A DNA stretch of 51,369 nucleotides, taken from assembly GCA_020025885.1 (NCBI GenBank), contig JAHHRJ010000009.1, positions 1 to 51,369 of the forward strand, written 5' to 3'. Positions within the stretch are counted from its first letter, which is position 1, and each line of letters starts with the position of its first letter. The notes under the pieces are model-generated. The model did not search any database. It worked only from the letters and a program-made list of their open reading frames with translations, and was not told the DNA's origin. This stretch comes from Butyricicoccus sp. (lineage in GTDB: Bacteria > Bacillota > Clostridia > Oscillospirales > Butyricicoccaceae). Below are positions 1 through 8,807 of the stretch, one piece after another. Made by a program: the position numbers and the translations under genes.

Positions 1-52
1 CTCGCTCCCTGCGAAAAATCCGTCAATTTCTCTATTTTCAAACAAGCCCTAG
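1..52 (+). repeat. Right end of dispersed repeat, copy A (cut by window edge)
   Basis: This stretch matches the right third of the repeats at 12293-12455 and 44608-44769: all three carry a CTGCGAAAAAT..CGTC..TTTCT block, then ATTTTCAAA or GTTTTCAAA, and end in CCCTAG or TCCTAG. Only the last part is in the window. It lies upstream of the ABC-F promoter and belongs to whatever lies to the left. Confidence 0.7.
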
Positions 53-231
53 ATTCCGTTTACGCTGTTCCTGTAATCTAACAAATTTTTACCATGTGGG
101 TGTCCAACTTGCACTTGCAATTTGCGAATCCTTTTTAACATAATGGTCATGGTATATTTATTATAGCAAATACTGTCTGCCTATGCTAGTGGTTTTACAC
201 ATTTCGCAAAAAAATCACCATTTTTGCAGAA

Positions 232-260
232 TAGACGGCGCGAAAGGAATGTGTTACAAT
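232..260 (+). promoter_or_regulatory. Promoter of the ABC-F gene
   Basis: A -35-like TAGACG (232-237) is followed after 17 bp by TACAAT (255-260), preceded by TGT as an extended -10. Transcription would start near 267, about 20 nt before the ATG at 287. This excludes the longer reading that would start at 224. Confidence 0.6.
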
Positions 261-286
261 CAATATGCACGGAAAGGAGAGTTGAT

Positions 287-2071
287 ATGCTTTTATCAGC
301 CGAGCACATTGAAAAAAATTATGGGATGAAGCAGCTGATTCGAGATGCTTCTTTGTATGTAGATACAGGAGATAAAGTCGGAATCATTGGCATCAATGGT
401 ACGGGAAAATCTACCCTGCTGCGTATTTTGGCACGCGATGAAGAGCCAGACAGCGGCACAGTGCAGGTGTTCCCCAACATACAGGTTTCCTATATGCCCC
501 AGAATCCGGATATGGACGCGGAGGCAACGGTGTTGGAGCAGATCTTTCTGGGACTGCCGCAGGAATATCGCGCGGTTGCGGAATATGAGGCAAGAGCGAT
601 GCTCAACCGCTTGGGCGTTACCGAACATGATAAGAAAATAGGCACACTGTCTGGAGGACAGCGCAAGCGTGTGGCACTGGCGACTGCGCTCATCCATCCA
701 ACAGATATGCTGATCCTCGACGAGCCAACAAACCATCTGGATATGGATATGGCAGCATGGCTGGAGGACTATCTAAGACGTTTTACAGGCGGTATTATTC
801 TCATTACGCATGACCGTTATTTTTTGGATCGCGTGGTGAATCGCATTATAGAGCTGGAAAATGGCATTTTATATAGCTATGAGGCAAATTATGCGCGTTA
901 TTTGGAGCTGAAAGCCGAGCGTATTGAAATAGAAGCGGCAAGCGAGCGCAAGCGGCAGTCCATTCTGCGCCGAGAATATCAGTGGATCATGCGCGGTGCG
1001 CGTGCACGTGGTACGAAAAGCCGTGACCGCATTGAGCGATATGAAGCCCTGCGCGATCAGGACGCACCAGCGCAGACAGAAAATATGCAGATTTCTGCAC
1101 TGTCTGGGCGTTTGGGACGCAAAACGATCGAGCTGGAACACGTTTTTAAATCCTATGGCGCGCAGACGGTGATTTCAGATTTCTCTTATAACTTGGCACG
1201 AGATGACCGGATCGGCGTGGTTGGTGTCAATGGTGCGGGAAAGTCTACCTTGCTCAATTTGATTGCAGGACGCATTTTGCCAGATGCGGGCACAGTTTCG
1301 CAAGGGCAGACTGTGCGAATCGGAATGTTCTCGCAGGAGGGACACGAACTGGACGCGGAAGCACGTGTAATCGACTTCATTCGTGATATCTCGAACAACA
1401 TTCAAACGACACAGGGTACATTCTCCGCATCACAAATGTTGGAGCGTTTTCTGTTTTCGGGTGACTTACAGCATCAGCGCATTGGAAAGTTATCGGGTGG
1501 TGAAAAGCGCAGACTCTATTTATTGTCTGTTTTGATGGAAGCCCCAAATGTTCTGTTGCTCGACGAGCCGACCAATGATTTGGATGTAGAGACTTTGATG
1601 ATCCTCGAAGATTATCTCGTAAGCTTCCCTGGGATCGTCATTGCAGTATCGCATGACCGATATTTTCTCGATAAAATGGCGAGATCCATCTTTGAAGTAC
1701 GTAAGGGTGGTGAAGTACGCTTTTATACGGGCAATTTTTCCGATTATCTGGAAAAGCGACTCCCGGAAGAAAAGCTAGAGTTTGTCAAAATGGAGAAAAC
1801 AGAAAAAGCCGAAAAGCCTGTACCAAAGCCGCAGAAGTTAAAGTTTTCTTTTAATGAGCAGCGTGAGTATGAACGTATTGATGGGGAACTGGAGGAAATT
1901 GCGGCAAAGATCGCAGAGTGTGAAAAACAAATCGCGGTATCTGGAAACGATTATATGAAGCTGCAAGAACTTCTGACACAGAAAGAAGAGCTGGAACAGC
2001 TGCAAGAGCAAAAAACAGATCGTTGGGTTTATCTCAATGAACTTGCAGAAAAAATTGAAGCACAAAAATAA
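287..2071 (+). CDS. ABC-F family ATP-binding cassette protein
   Basis: This 594-residue protein has two ABC ATPase domains and no membrane segment, which defines the ABC-F class of ribosome-associated translation factors. Domain 1 has Walker A GINGTGKS (about residues 35-42), signature LSGGQ and Walker B LILDEPTNHLD. Domain 2 has GVNGAGKS, LSGGE and LLLDEPTNDLD. An arginine-rich linker (RGARARGTKSRDR) separates them, and the last 90 or so residues are charged and predicted to form a coiled coil, as in Uup-like members. The start at 287 is chosen because GGAAAGGAGA (271-280) sits just upstream and the promoter ends at 260. The gene stands alone. Whether it gives antibiotic protection or a housekeeping translation function cannot be told; the length and C-terminal coiled coil favour the Uup-like housekeeping group. 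Confidence 0.93.
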   Translation: MLLSAEHIEKNYGMKQLIRDASLYVDTGDKVGIIGINGTGKSTLLRILARDEEPDSGTVQVFPNIQVSYMPQNPDMDAEATVLEQIFLGLPQEYRAVAEYEARAMLNRLGVTEHDKKIGTLSGGQRKRVALATALIHPTDMLILDEPTNHLDMDMAAWLEDYLRRFTGGIILITHDRYFLDRVVNRIIELENGILYSYEANYARYLELKAERIEIEAASERKRQSILRREYQWIMRGARARGTKSRDRIERYEALRDQDAPAQTENMQISALSGRLGRKTIELEHVFKSYGAQTVISDFSYNLARDDRIGVVGVNGAGKSTLLNLIAGRILPDAGTVSQGQTVRIGMFSQEGHELDAEARVIDFIRDISNNIQTTQGTFSASQMLERFLFSGDLQHQRIGKLSGGEKRRLYLLSVLMEAPNVLLLDEPTNDLDVETLMILEDYLVSFPGIVIAVSHDRYFLDKMARSIFEVRKGGEVRFYTGNFSDYLEKRLPEEKLEFVKMEKTEKAEKPVPKPQKLKFSFNEQREYERIDGELEEIAAKIAECEKQIAVSGNDYMKLQELLTQKEELEQLQEQKTDRWVYLNELAEKIEAQK

Positions 2072-2110
2072 AAATGACTCCCTTGTGTGATACACAGGGG
2101 AGTCATTTTT
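2071..2110. terminator. Bidirectional terminator between convergent genes
   Basis: AAAATGACTCCC and GGGAGTCATTTTT arms flank a short loop, with A-run on one side and T-run on the other. It can end both the ABC-F gene (+) and the DUF1846 gene (-). Confidence 0.85.
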
Positions 2111-2138
2111 GCAGCTTCGTTATTCGGGAAGCAGCGTT

Positions 2139-3626
2139 TTACTTATGGTAGAGACGCTTGGTCTGGTGTTCCGGCTCACAAGTCAGGTTCATACCCAGCT
2201 TCTTAAAGATGTTATCATCGACCTGTGCCAAGATGACAGAGGAATGCACTTCGCATCCATTGAGCTTTGGCAGTTGATCAAGCGCGAGGGATGCAACTGG
2301 GTTGGTGGTTGCAGAAATAGAAAGCGCAATTAGGACTTCATCTGTATGCAGACGGGGATTGTGATTGCCCAAACCTCTGGTCTTGAGCTGCTGGATCGGC
2401 TCAATAACAATCGGTGGGATCAGCGGCAACTGCGTTGGAATCTTTGCCAGATGCTTGAGTGCATTCAGAAGTGCAGCGGAAGACGCACCAAGCAGAGAAG
2501 AAGTCTTGCCTGTGATGATCGTGCCATCTGGCAGTTCGATCGCAGCAGCTGGATTGCCGTCTGTCTGCTCGGAACGCGCAAGTGCAGCGGCAACAACAGG
2601 ACGATCTGCAATCGAGATCTTTGCCTGCTGCATGAGCAGCTCCAGCTTATGCACAGCGGTTTCATCCGAACGACCTTCACGCATTTCGCAGCGTGCCTGA
2701 TAATAACGGCGGATGATCTCCTGACAGGAAGCTATGCAGCAGGCGTCATCATCAATAATGCACTTGCCAGCCATGTTAACGCCCATGTCGGTTGGAGAAT
2801 GATAGGGGCTTTCGCCTGCAATCTTCTCAAAGATTGCGTTGACAACAGGGAAGATCTCGACATCACGGTTATAGTTGACCGTTGTTTCTCCATAGGTTTC
2901 CAGATGGAAGGGGTCGATCATATTGATATCATTAAGGTCAGCGGTAGCAGCCTCATATGCAAGGTTCACTGGATGCTTGAGCGGCAGGTTCCAGATCGGG
3001 AAGGTCTCAAACTTTGCATATCCAGCAGAAACACCACGCTTATACTCGTGGTAGAGCTGGGAAAGGCAGGTTGCCATTTTACCTGAACCAGGACCAGGCG
3101 CGGTCACAACAACGAGCGGGCGTGTGGTCTCGATATATTCGTTTTTGCCGTAGCCGTCATCCGATACGATCAGTGGCACATTGCCCGGATATCCTGCGAT
3201 CGGATAGTGGGTGTACACCTGAACACCGAGGGAGATTAGGCGGCGCTTAAAGGCATCGGCGGCAGCTTGTCCAGAATACTGGGTAATCACAACAGAACCA
3301 ACATATAGACCAATACCGCGGAATGCATCGATGAGGCGAAGAACATCGACATCATAGGTAATACCAAGATCAGAACGCACCTTGTTCTTCTCGATATCAC
3401 TGGCTGAAATAACGATCACGATCTCGGCTTGGCTGGATAGCTGGGCAAGCATGCGTACTTTGCTGTCAGGTGCAAAGCCCGGCAGAACACGCGCGGCATG
3501 GTAGTCATCAAACAATTTCCCGCCAAACTCTAAATATAGCTTGCCGCCAAACTGTGCGATGCGCTTTTTGATATGTTCAGATTGCATATCGAGATATTTG
3601 TCATTATCAAATCCGATTTTATTCAT
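2139..3626 (-). CDS. DUF1846 family protein
   Basis: This 495-residue protein belongs to the DUF1846 (UPF0371) family, soluble proteins widespread in Firmicutes with no firmly assigned function. Recognisable family segments are the N-terminus with FDNDKYLDMQSEHIKKRI, the glycine-rich loop TAPGPGSGKMATCLSQLYHEY (a P-loop-like element about residue 175), and a central NYNRDVEIFPV segment. The length is normal for the family. The ATG at 3626 has AAGGAAGG upstream and a promoter at 3686-3714. It is a single-gene unit that converges on the ABC-F gene. The loop suggests nucleotide binding, but that is inference. Confidence 0.9.
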   Translation of the reverse strand: MNKIGFDNDKYLDMQSEHIKKRIAQFGGKLYLEFGGKLFDDYHAARVLPGFAPDSKVRMLAQLSSQAEIVIVISASDIEKNKVRSDLGITYDVDVLRLIDAFRGIGLYVGSVVITQYSGQAAADAFKRRLISLGVQVYTHYPIAGYPGNVPLIVSDDGYGKNEYIETTRPLVVVTAPGPGSGKMATCLSQLYHEYKRGVSAGYAKFETFPIWNLPLKHPVNLAYEAATADLNDINMIDPFHLETYGETTVNYNRDVEIFPVVNAIFEKIAGESPYHSPTDMGVNMAGKCIIDDDACCIASCQEIIRRYYQARCEMREGRSDETAVHKLELLMQQAKISIADRPVVAAALARSEQTDGNPAAAIELPDGTIITGKTSSLLGASSAALLNALKHLAKIPTQLPLIPPIVIEPIQQLKTRGLGNHNPRLHTDEVLIALSISATTNPVASLALDQLPKLNGCEVHSSVILAQVDDNIFKKLGMNLTCEPEHQTKRLYHK

Positions 3627-3685
3627 AAAAACATGCCCTTCCTTTTCTAAAACAGCAAATGCCGACAGATTTACATATACATAAA

Positions 3686-3714
3686 ATTATAAATTGTTTG
3701 ACAGGCTTTTACAA
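3686..3714 (-). promoter_or_regulatory. Promoter of the DUF1846 gene
   Basis: Read on the minus strand, TTGTAA (3714-3709), a 17-bp spacer and TATAAT (3691-3686) form a good sigma-A promoter about 60 bp ahead of the start codon. Confidence 0.65.
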
Positions 3715-4283
3715 CTGCAAATGCATAATTTCATATGAGAAAAAATCGGAAGTAAGATGGCAGGAAAATGGTGAATATGCCTGTATTTGGATGGGAAAAA
3801 GCGGCTGTGTGACAGGATCTTTTGGGTACGGACACATGGGGAATGTGTCACATCGGGGCAGCACCGTAATCAAGGCAGGGACGCTTAGAAGAGTTTGGTT
3901 TTTGTGGCATTTTGGTGCAAATGTGGATGGGTTTGTGCATGCGTCAGGCGAATTGTATAAAATGACACAGAAAGATATGTGGAAAATGCACAGTGAGAAA
4001 TCTGCCTTATGGGGTGCATGGGATAAAAACACAAGATTCCGTAGGATTTGTGGTGTGATTTTTGCAAAAAATTACAAAATAGGTACCCAAATATCACAAT
4101 GAAACACAAGGAGAAAGATAAAAAGAGAATCAGAATATGAACAAAAATTTATAAAAAATGCCCATGGGAAATAGAAAAGGCACAAGGCACATGAAAACTA
4201 AAACAAAAATGCGAAAATTTTTAATAGAAGTGCATAAATGAACAGGGAAAAATTAAGCATACTTACAATAGTGCACAATCGGC
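3715..4283. other. Gene-free spacer
   Basis: There is no convincing gene in this 569-bp stretch. An open frame at 3659-4102 (+) lacks a ribosome binding site and has a tryptophan- and histidine-rich, low-complexity product. The right part (4085-4260) is very rich in A on the plus strand. The spacer may hold upstream control sites for the sugar transporter, but none can be recognised. Confidence 0.5.
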
Positions 4284-4312
4284 TTGACAGCGGTGTATCG
4301 AAGACTTAAAAT
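4284..4312 (+). promoter_or_regulatory. Promoter of the sugar ABC importer
   Basis: TTGACA (4284-4289), 17 bp and TAAAAT (4307-4312) form a near-consensus promoter 87 bp upstream of the lipoprotein gene. The leader between holds an imperfect inverted repeat, GCGTTAC (4351-4357) and GTGACGC (4367-4373), which could be a regulator site or an mRNA hairpin. A GGAGG at about 4339 has no start codon after it. Confidence 0.75.
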
Positions 4313-4398
4313 ATAGACAATGACCTGTGTGTTTTACAGGAGGAAATTTAGCGTTACGCACAAAAAGTGACGCATGAGAGAAAAGAGAGGTTTGCATT

Positions 4399-5406
4399 AT
4401 GAAAGTGAAGAAGTTGATGGCAGCAATGCTTGTAGGTTCCATGGTTATGGCTCTGACCGCTTGTGGTGGAGGCACCAACGGAACACAGGGCGCAGACGGT
4501 GGAAATGCAGCAGGGGGTGACGGCAGCTATAAGGTAAGTGTCATCCTAAAGACCACTGCTTCTGAATACTGGAGCTATGTTAAGGCTGGCGCATTGGCAT
4601 ACCAGAAGGATAACCCGAATGTAAAGGTTGAAGTAAAGGGCGCTTCCTCTGAAACCGCTTACGACGAGCAGCTGTCTATGATTGAAACCGATATGAATGC
4701 AACCTATGATGGCTACGTAATCGCTCCGCTGCAGGCTGACATGGTTAAGACCATGATTGCTGGAAAGACCAAGCCAATCGTTGCAGTTGATACCGATATC
4801 GATGCACCAGAAGTGCTGTCCTTTGTCGGTACTGGTAACGAGTCCGCTGGTAAGCTCGGCGGCGGTGCAGCAGTGGAAGCTGCAAAGGCTGCTGGCTGGA
4901 CAGAGATTAAGGCGATCGAAATCTGCGGCGTGCAGGGTGACTCCACCAACGAAGCACGTAAGGCTGGCTATCAGGCTGGTATTAACGAAGCTGGCGGCAC
5001 ATTCCTCATTGATGAAACACAGTATGCAGAGGCAACTGCGGATAAGGCTGTAAACAGCATGGAAGCAATCATGCAGAACCATCCGGAAGGCATCGCAATC
5101 ATCTGCGCAAACAACGACGATATGGCAATGGCTGCTGCTCGTACTGCAAAGTCTAACCCGAATTACGCAAAGACCATTTTCCTCGGATTTGATGGCATCC
5201 AGTCTGCTTGCACAGCAATCCTGAATGACCAGCTGACTATGTCTGTTGCACAGGAAGGCTACAACATGGGCTACAAGGCTGTTGAAGCTGTTGTAAAGAG
5301 TCTCAATGGCGAACAGCTCGAGGAGTTCATCGACTCTGGTGCAAGCGTTGTGGATAAGAGCAATGCACAGGAGCGCCTCGATACCCTGAAGGGCTATCTT
5401 GCATAA
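4399..5406 (+). CDS. Sugar ABC transporter substrate-binding lipoprotein
   Basis: This 335-residue lipoprotein captures a small sugar outside the cell for the importer encoded downstream. A signal peptide (KVKK then a hydrophobic stretch) ends in the lipobox LTAC with the lipid-carrying Cys22, followed by a Gly/Asn-rich tether. The mature part is a type I periplasmic-binding fold of the RbsB/Peripla_BP_4 group: KVSVILKTTASEYW at the start, an IAPLQADMV loop, CANNDDMAMAAA and FLGFDGI in the second lobe. The start has AGAGAGG upstream. The ligand is unknown; unlike the MglB gene at 30354-31481 it lacks the calcium-binding loop, so it need not be a galactose binder. A terminator follows, then the ATPase and permease genes. 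Confidence 0.93.
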   Translation: MKVKKLMAAMLVGSMVMALTACGGGTNGTQGADGGNAAGGDGSYKVSVILKTTASEYWSYVKAGALAYQKDNPNVKVEVKGASSETAYDEQLSMIETDMNATYDGYVIAPLQADMVKTMIAGKTKPIVAVDTDIDAPEVLSFVGTGNESAGKLGGGAAVEAAKAAGWTEIKAIEICGVQGDSTNEARKAGYQAGINEAGGTFLIDETQYAEATADKAVNSMEAIMQNHPEGIAIICANNDDMAMAAARTAKSNPNYAKTIFLGFDGIQSACTAILNDQLTMSVAQEGYNMGYKAVEAVVKSLNGEQLEEFIDSGASVVDKSNAQERLDTLKGYLA

Positions 5407-5430
5407 GCATTTTCACATAGAAACATAATG

Positions 5431-5480
5431 GCTCCCTGCCCCATTCCTTTGGGTCTGGGGTGGGGAGCTTTGCTTTTTTG
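5431..5480 (+). terminator. Intra-operon terminator/attenuator
   Basis: GCTCCCTGCCCCA pairs with TGGGGTGGGGAGC across a short loop and is followed by TTTGCTTTTTT. It lies between the binding-protein gene and the ATPase gene and probably lets only part of the transcripts continue. Confidence 0.75.
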
Positions 5481-5603
5481 AGGAATTTCTATGGACGGAG
5501 CGTCAGTCGTGGGTGTTTGTACACACGATGAAGATCGCGCCGAGAGCGATTTTTGAAAATTTGCTTCGTACCCCTATCTCGGAGAAGAACAGGTGATGAA
5601 TCA

Positions 5604-7109
5604 ATGAGTGAATATGTAGTAGAATTAAAAAATGCAATGAAGCTGTTTCCTGGTGTTATTGCATTAAATAATATGCACCTGAATGTCAAGCCGGGAGAGA
5701 TTCTGGGCCTGATTGGTGAGAATGGCGCGGGTAAATCCACGCTCATTAAGGTGCTGACAGGTGTACATCAGCCGGATGAAGGCGAAATTTATGTTGAGGG
5801 TCAGCTGAAAAAGTTTAAAGATCCCAATGAATCCGCAGCCGCTGGCATTGCCTGCGTATATCAGGAGCTCAATATTGAGCCGCTTTTGAGCATTACGGAT
5901 AATATCTTTATCAATAAGTGGATTAAGAAGGGCGCTCTGCTCGATTATGATACTATGCATAAGAAAGCCAAAGAGATTATGGCTTCTCTCGGACAGGATG
6001 TTGACCCGCATAAGCCGGCTGGCACATTTGGTATGGGCGTACAGCAGATGATTGAAATTGCAAAGGCAGTTTTGATTGATGCAAAAATGATTATCATGGA
6101 TGAGCCAACCTCCTCTTTGGGTGAAAAAGAGGTTGAGCAGCTTATGAAGACCTGTCGTGAACTCAAAAGCCGCGGCGTCGGCATCATGTTTGTATCCCAT
6201 AAGCTCGAAGAGCTGTTTGAGCTGTGCGACCGTGTCACGGTCATTCGTGATGGTCAGTTCATTGAAACCCGTGATATCCAGGACTGGAACAACGATTCGC
6301 TTATTGCCGCGATGGTTGGACGCAGCCTGGACAATCAGTTCCCCAAAGAACTTGGTCAAAAGAGCAAGGAACCATTCCTCAAGGTAGAAAATTTGCAAGA
6401 GGGCGGTGTCCTCTTTGGCGTTGACTTTGAGGCATATGGCGGACAGATTCTTGGTTTTGCAGGTCTGGTCGGCGCAGGTCGTACAGAAACCATGCGTGCG
6501 ATTTTTGGCGCAGACCCGATTGATGGCGGTACAGTAACAATTCATGGTCAACAGGTACAGATTAAAAATCCACGTCAGGCAATCAAAGCAGGCATTGCAT
6601 TTCTGACAGAGGACCGTAAGGGACAGGGTCTTGTGCTGGCACAGACCATTCGTACCAATCTGATTCTTGCAAATATGAAGAGCTTTAGCAGTGGACCGTT
6701 CCTGAATGAAAAGAAGATTCTGGAAAGCGGCGAGGAGCATATTCGCTCTCTGCGCATTAAGACCCCATCGATTGATGAAATTGTGGGTCAGCTGTCTGGT
6801 GGTAACCAGCAGAAGGTCGTTATTGGCAAATGGGTCAATACAGATGCGGATATCTTTATCTTTGACGAGCCGACACGCGGCATTGACGTTGGTGCAAAGG
6901 TTGAGGTATACAATGTCATGAACAGCCTAGTTAAGGAAGGCAAGTGTGTTATCATGATCTCCTCAGAAATGCCCGAAATTCTGGGTATGAGTGACCGCGT
7001 TGTGGTAATGCGCGGTGGTAAGGTCATGGCGACGGTAGACCGCGACAGCAAGCATTTCAATCAGGAAGATATTATGAAGGCTGCATGGGGAGGAACATTA
7101 GATGACTAA
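5604..7109 (+). CDS. Sugar ABC transporter ATP-binding protein (RbsA/MglA type)
   Basis: This 501-residue cytoplasmic ATPase powers sugar import. It has two fused ABC domains, as in RbsA and MglA. Domain 1 has Walker A GENGAGKST and Walker B IIMDEPTSSL; domain 2 has the degenerate GLVGAGRTE loop, signature LSGGNQQKV and IFDEPTRGID, the usual pattern of this carbohydrate-uptake family. The ATG at 5604 is preferred over a TTG at 5553 because AGGTGAT (5591-5597) is correctly spaced. Its last 8 nt overlap the permease gene, so the two are translationally coupled. The spacer upstream (5481-5603) shows only weak hairpins. Confidence 0.95.
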   Translation: MSEYVVELKNAMKLFPGVIALNNMHLNVKPGEILGLIGENGAGKSTLIKVLTGVHQPDEGEIYVEGQLKKFKDPNESAAAGIACVYQELNIEPLLSITDNIFINKWIKKGALLDYDTMHKKAKEIMASLGQDVDPHKPAGTFGMGVQQMIEIAKAVLIDAKMIIMDEPTSSLGEKEVEQLMKTCRELKSRGVGIMFVSHKLEELFELCDRVTVIRDGQFIETRDIQDWNNDSLIAAMVGRSLDNQFPKELGQKSKEPFLKVENLQEGGVLFGVDFEAYGGQILGFAGLVGAGRTETMRAIFGADPIDGGTVTIHGQQVQIKNPRQAIKAGIAFLTEDRKGQGLVLAQTIRTNLILANMKSFSSGPFLNEKKILESGEEHIRSLRIKTPSIDEIVGQLSGGNQQKVVIGKWVNTDADIFIFDEPTRGIDVGAKVEVYNVMNSLVKEGKCVIMISSEMPEILGMSDRVVVMRGGKVMATVDRDSKHFNQEDIMKAAWGGTLDD

Positions 7110-8151
7110 GACAAAGAAAAAGGGCGGCAATGGAGTATCCCTTGGTACACTGCTTGCACTGGTGGTGCTGTGCGTTCTGCTTGCATTTGCAACACCAAAC
7201 TTTTTGAAATTTGATAACATTATGAGTATCCTGAAGCAGACCACGTTTAATGCGCTGGTTGCAGTTGGTATGCTGCTCTGTCTGATTACCGCAGGTATCG
7301 ACCTGTCTGTTGGTGCGAATGCAATCTTCTGCTCTTGTGTCATGGGTATGATGCTGCAAAAGGGTGTCACCAATGGTTGGCTGATGCTGGTTGTTGCAAT
7401 CGTTGCTGGTACACTCGTTGGCTGGATCAACGGTATGCTGCTGACACGTCTGCATCTGCCACATCCATTCGTTTCTACACTGGGTATGAAAAACGTACTG
7501 TGGGGCGCTGCACTTTTGGTTACAGGCTCTCAGATGGTAAGCAACTTCCCGAAGGAAGTTACCTGGTTGGGTCAGGCAGTGATTGGAGATATAAAATTTA
7601 CTCAAATCTTCGCATCCATTCCTGTTCTTGGAAACATCATTCGAGGTATTCCGATTGGTTTCTTCCTGGTTATTTTGCTGTATATCGGCATGCACATTTT
7701 CCTGACAAAAACTGCACTGGGCCGCTCCATTTACTGTGTTGGCGGCAACCCGGAAGCAGCACGTCTGTCTGGTATCCACTCTGCAAATGTACTCACATTC
7801 TGCTACACCTTCTCTGGTTTGATGGCTGCACTGGCTGGTATCGTTGCAGTTGGTCGTTCTGGCATCAGTAATGGTACCATGGCAATTCAGCCATATGATA
7901 CCGATGCAATCGCAGCCTGCATCATCGGCGGCGCATCCTTTATGGGTGGTAAGGGTACAATGGCGGGCACCATGGTTGGCGCACTGATTATCGGTGTCCT
8001 GCGTAACGGCTTTACCCTGCTGTCCTTCTCCTCTGCACTGCAGAACGTTGTACTGGGTCTCGTTATTATCCTTGCTGTATTTATGGATGTTACCCGTGAG
8101 CGCATGGAGGCAAAGGCACGTCGTCTGGCTGCTGCAAACTCTGTAAAGTAA
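7102..8151 (+). CDS. Sugar ABC transporter permease (RbsC/MglC type)
   Basis: This 349-residue integral membrane protein forms the channel of the importer, with about ten hydrophobic segments. The family hallmark GIDLSVGANAIFCSCVMGMM lies near residue 67, and IAACIIGGASFMGGKGTMAGTMVGALIIGVLRNG is the conserved C-terminal region. The start overlaps the ATPase stop. A lysine-rich N-terminus (KTKKKGG) faces the cytoplasm. The gene ends the operon before a strong terminator. No regulator sits nearby, so the substrate remains open (ribose-, galactose- or autoinducer-like sugars are all possible). Confidence 0.95.
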   Translation: MTKTKKKGGNGVSLGTLLALVVLCVLLAFATPNFLKFDNIMSILKQTTFNALVAVGMLLCLITAGIDLSVGANAIFCSCVMGMMLQKGVTNGWLMLVVAIVAGTLVGWINGMLLTRLHLPHPFVSTLGMKNVLWGAALLVTGSQMVSNFPKEVTWLGQAVIGDIKFTQIFASIPVLGNIIRGIPIGFFLVILLYIGMHIFLTKTALGRSIYCVGGNPEAARLSGIHSANVLTFCYTFSGLMAALAGIVAVGRSGISNGTMAIQPYDTDAIAACIIGGASFMGGKGTMAGTMVGALIIGVLRNGFTLLSFSSALQNVVLGLVIILAVFMDVTRERMEAKARRLAAANSVK

Positions 8152-8156
8152 ACAAT

Positions 8157-8193
8157 AAAAATGGATGAACCAAATGATTCATCCATTTTTTTT
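8157..8193. terminator. Terminator after the sugar importer
   Basis: AAAATGGATGAA and TTCATCCATTTT form a perfect stem followed by a run of T. It lies between convergent genes and can work both ways; the DUF3783 stop codon is in its edge. Confidence 0.85.
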
Positions 8194-8593
8194 ATGCCTG
8201 TGGATCATGTGCCTGTTGATTTTTTGCGATGGCTTCGCGTTCTGCCATCAGTTCACGCACCAATGCGCAGGCATTCCAAGAAATATTGGTCGGGGTCACG
8301 ACGGCTTTCAGACGAACACCGCCCGCCTTGCGGATTTCTGGCAGAAGACGGTCAAGCTGTGGTTCCGCAAACTGATAGAATACCAGCATTTCACTCTGAA
8401 ATGGAGCTTCATCGGTTGGCGCAGCGTCTGCGTATTCTGCCAGTCCCAAGATATGCCCAAGCGGCAGGGTGAACTGCTCTCGTGCAATGTCTTTTACGCG
8501 AATGCCCATTTTGATGCAGGCTGCCTTGAGCTTGGCAGACTTGCTGCTAGATACGTTATAACACAGTACGACCGCATGGTTTGGGTTTTTCAT
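8192..8593 (-). CDS. DUF3783 domain protein
   Basis: This 133-residue soluble protein matches the small DUF3783 family of Clostridia: an N-terminal AVVLCYNVSSSKSAKLKAAC segment, then IRVKDIAREQFTLPLGHI, and a C-terminal helix. Function is unknown. The ATG at 8593 is chosen because AGAGGTG (just upstream on the minus strand) is well spaced; an in-frame GTG at 8602 overlaps that ribosome binding site. It is probably transcribed alone. The family name rests on recognition of the opening motif and size. Confidence 0.75.
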   Translation of the reverse strand: MKNPNHAVVLCYNVSSSKSAKLKAACIKMGIRVKDIAREQFTLPLGHILGLAEYADAAPTDEAPFQSEMLVFYQFAEPQLDRLLPEIRKAGGVRLKAVVTPTNISWNACALVRELMAEREAIAKNQQAHDPQA

Positions 8594-8665
8594 AAAATAC
8601 ACCTCTGTTTTCGATTTTTATTCATGTATAGTATACTGTATTCGTGTAGATAAGACAAGAGGAAA

Positions 8666-8688
8666 CGGTGCAGCACAAGGCTGCACCG
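8666..8688 (-). terminator. Hairpin downstream of the alcohol dehydrogenase
   Basis: CGGTGCAG (8666-8673) and CTGCACCG (8681-8688) make a perfect 8-bp stem. On the minus strand it is followed by a T-rich stretch (TTTCCTCTT), a weak terminator for the dehydrogenase gene about 120 nt past its stop. The rest of 8603-8807 is A-rich with no gene. Confidence 0.5.
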
Positions 8689-8807
8689 TAATGAAAAATG
8701 AAAAAATGAAATGAAAGAATTTTTAAATAGGTAAAAACAATATTGAAATATGAAAAGAAGATTTCTGAAATGAAGTAATTGAGGAAGAAAACGATAGAAG
8801 AGAAAAA

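Noticed and set aside
224..286. Longer N-terminus of the ABC-F protein starting at 224
   Set aside because: The promoter -10 box at 255-260 lies inside it and the best ribosome binding site serves ATG 287.
2346..3086. 246-codon plus-strand frame
   Set aside because: Antisense shadow of the well-supported DUF1846 gene; product rich in Cys, His and Arg with no family features.
3659..4102. 147-codon frame on the plus strand in the spacer
   Set aside because: No ribosome binding site, odd composition, overlaps the DUF1846 promoter.
5664..6740. 358-codon minus-strand frame
   Set aside because: Shadow of the sugar ATPase gene; no ribosome binding site and no motif.
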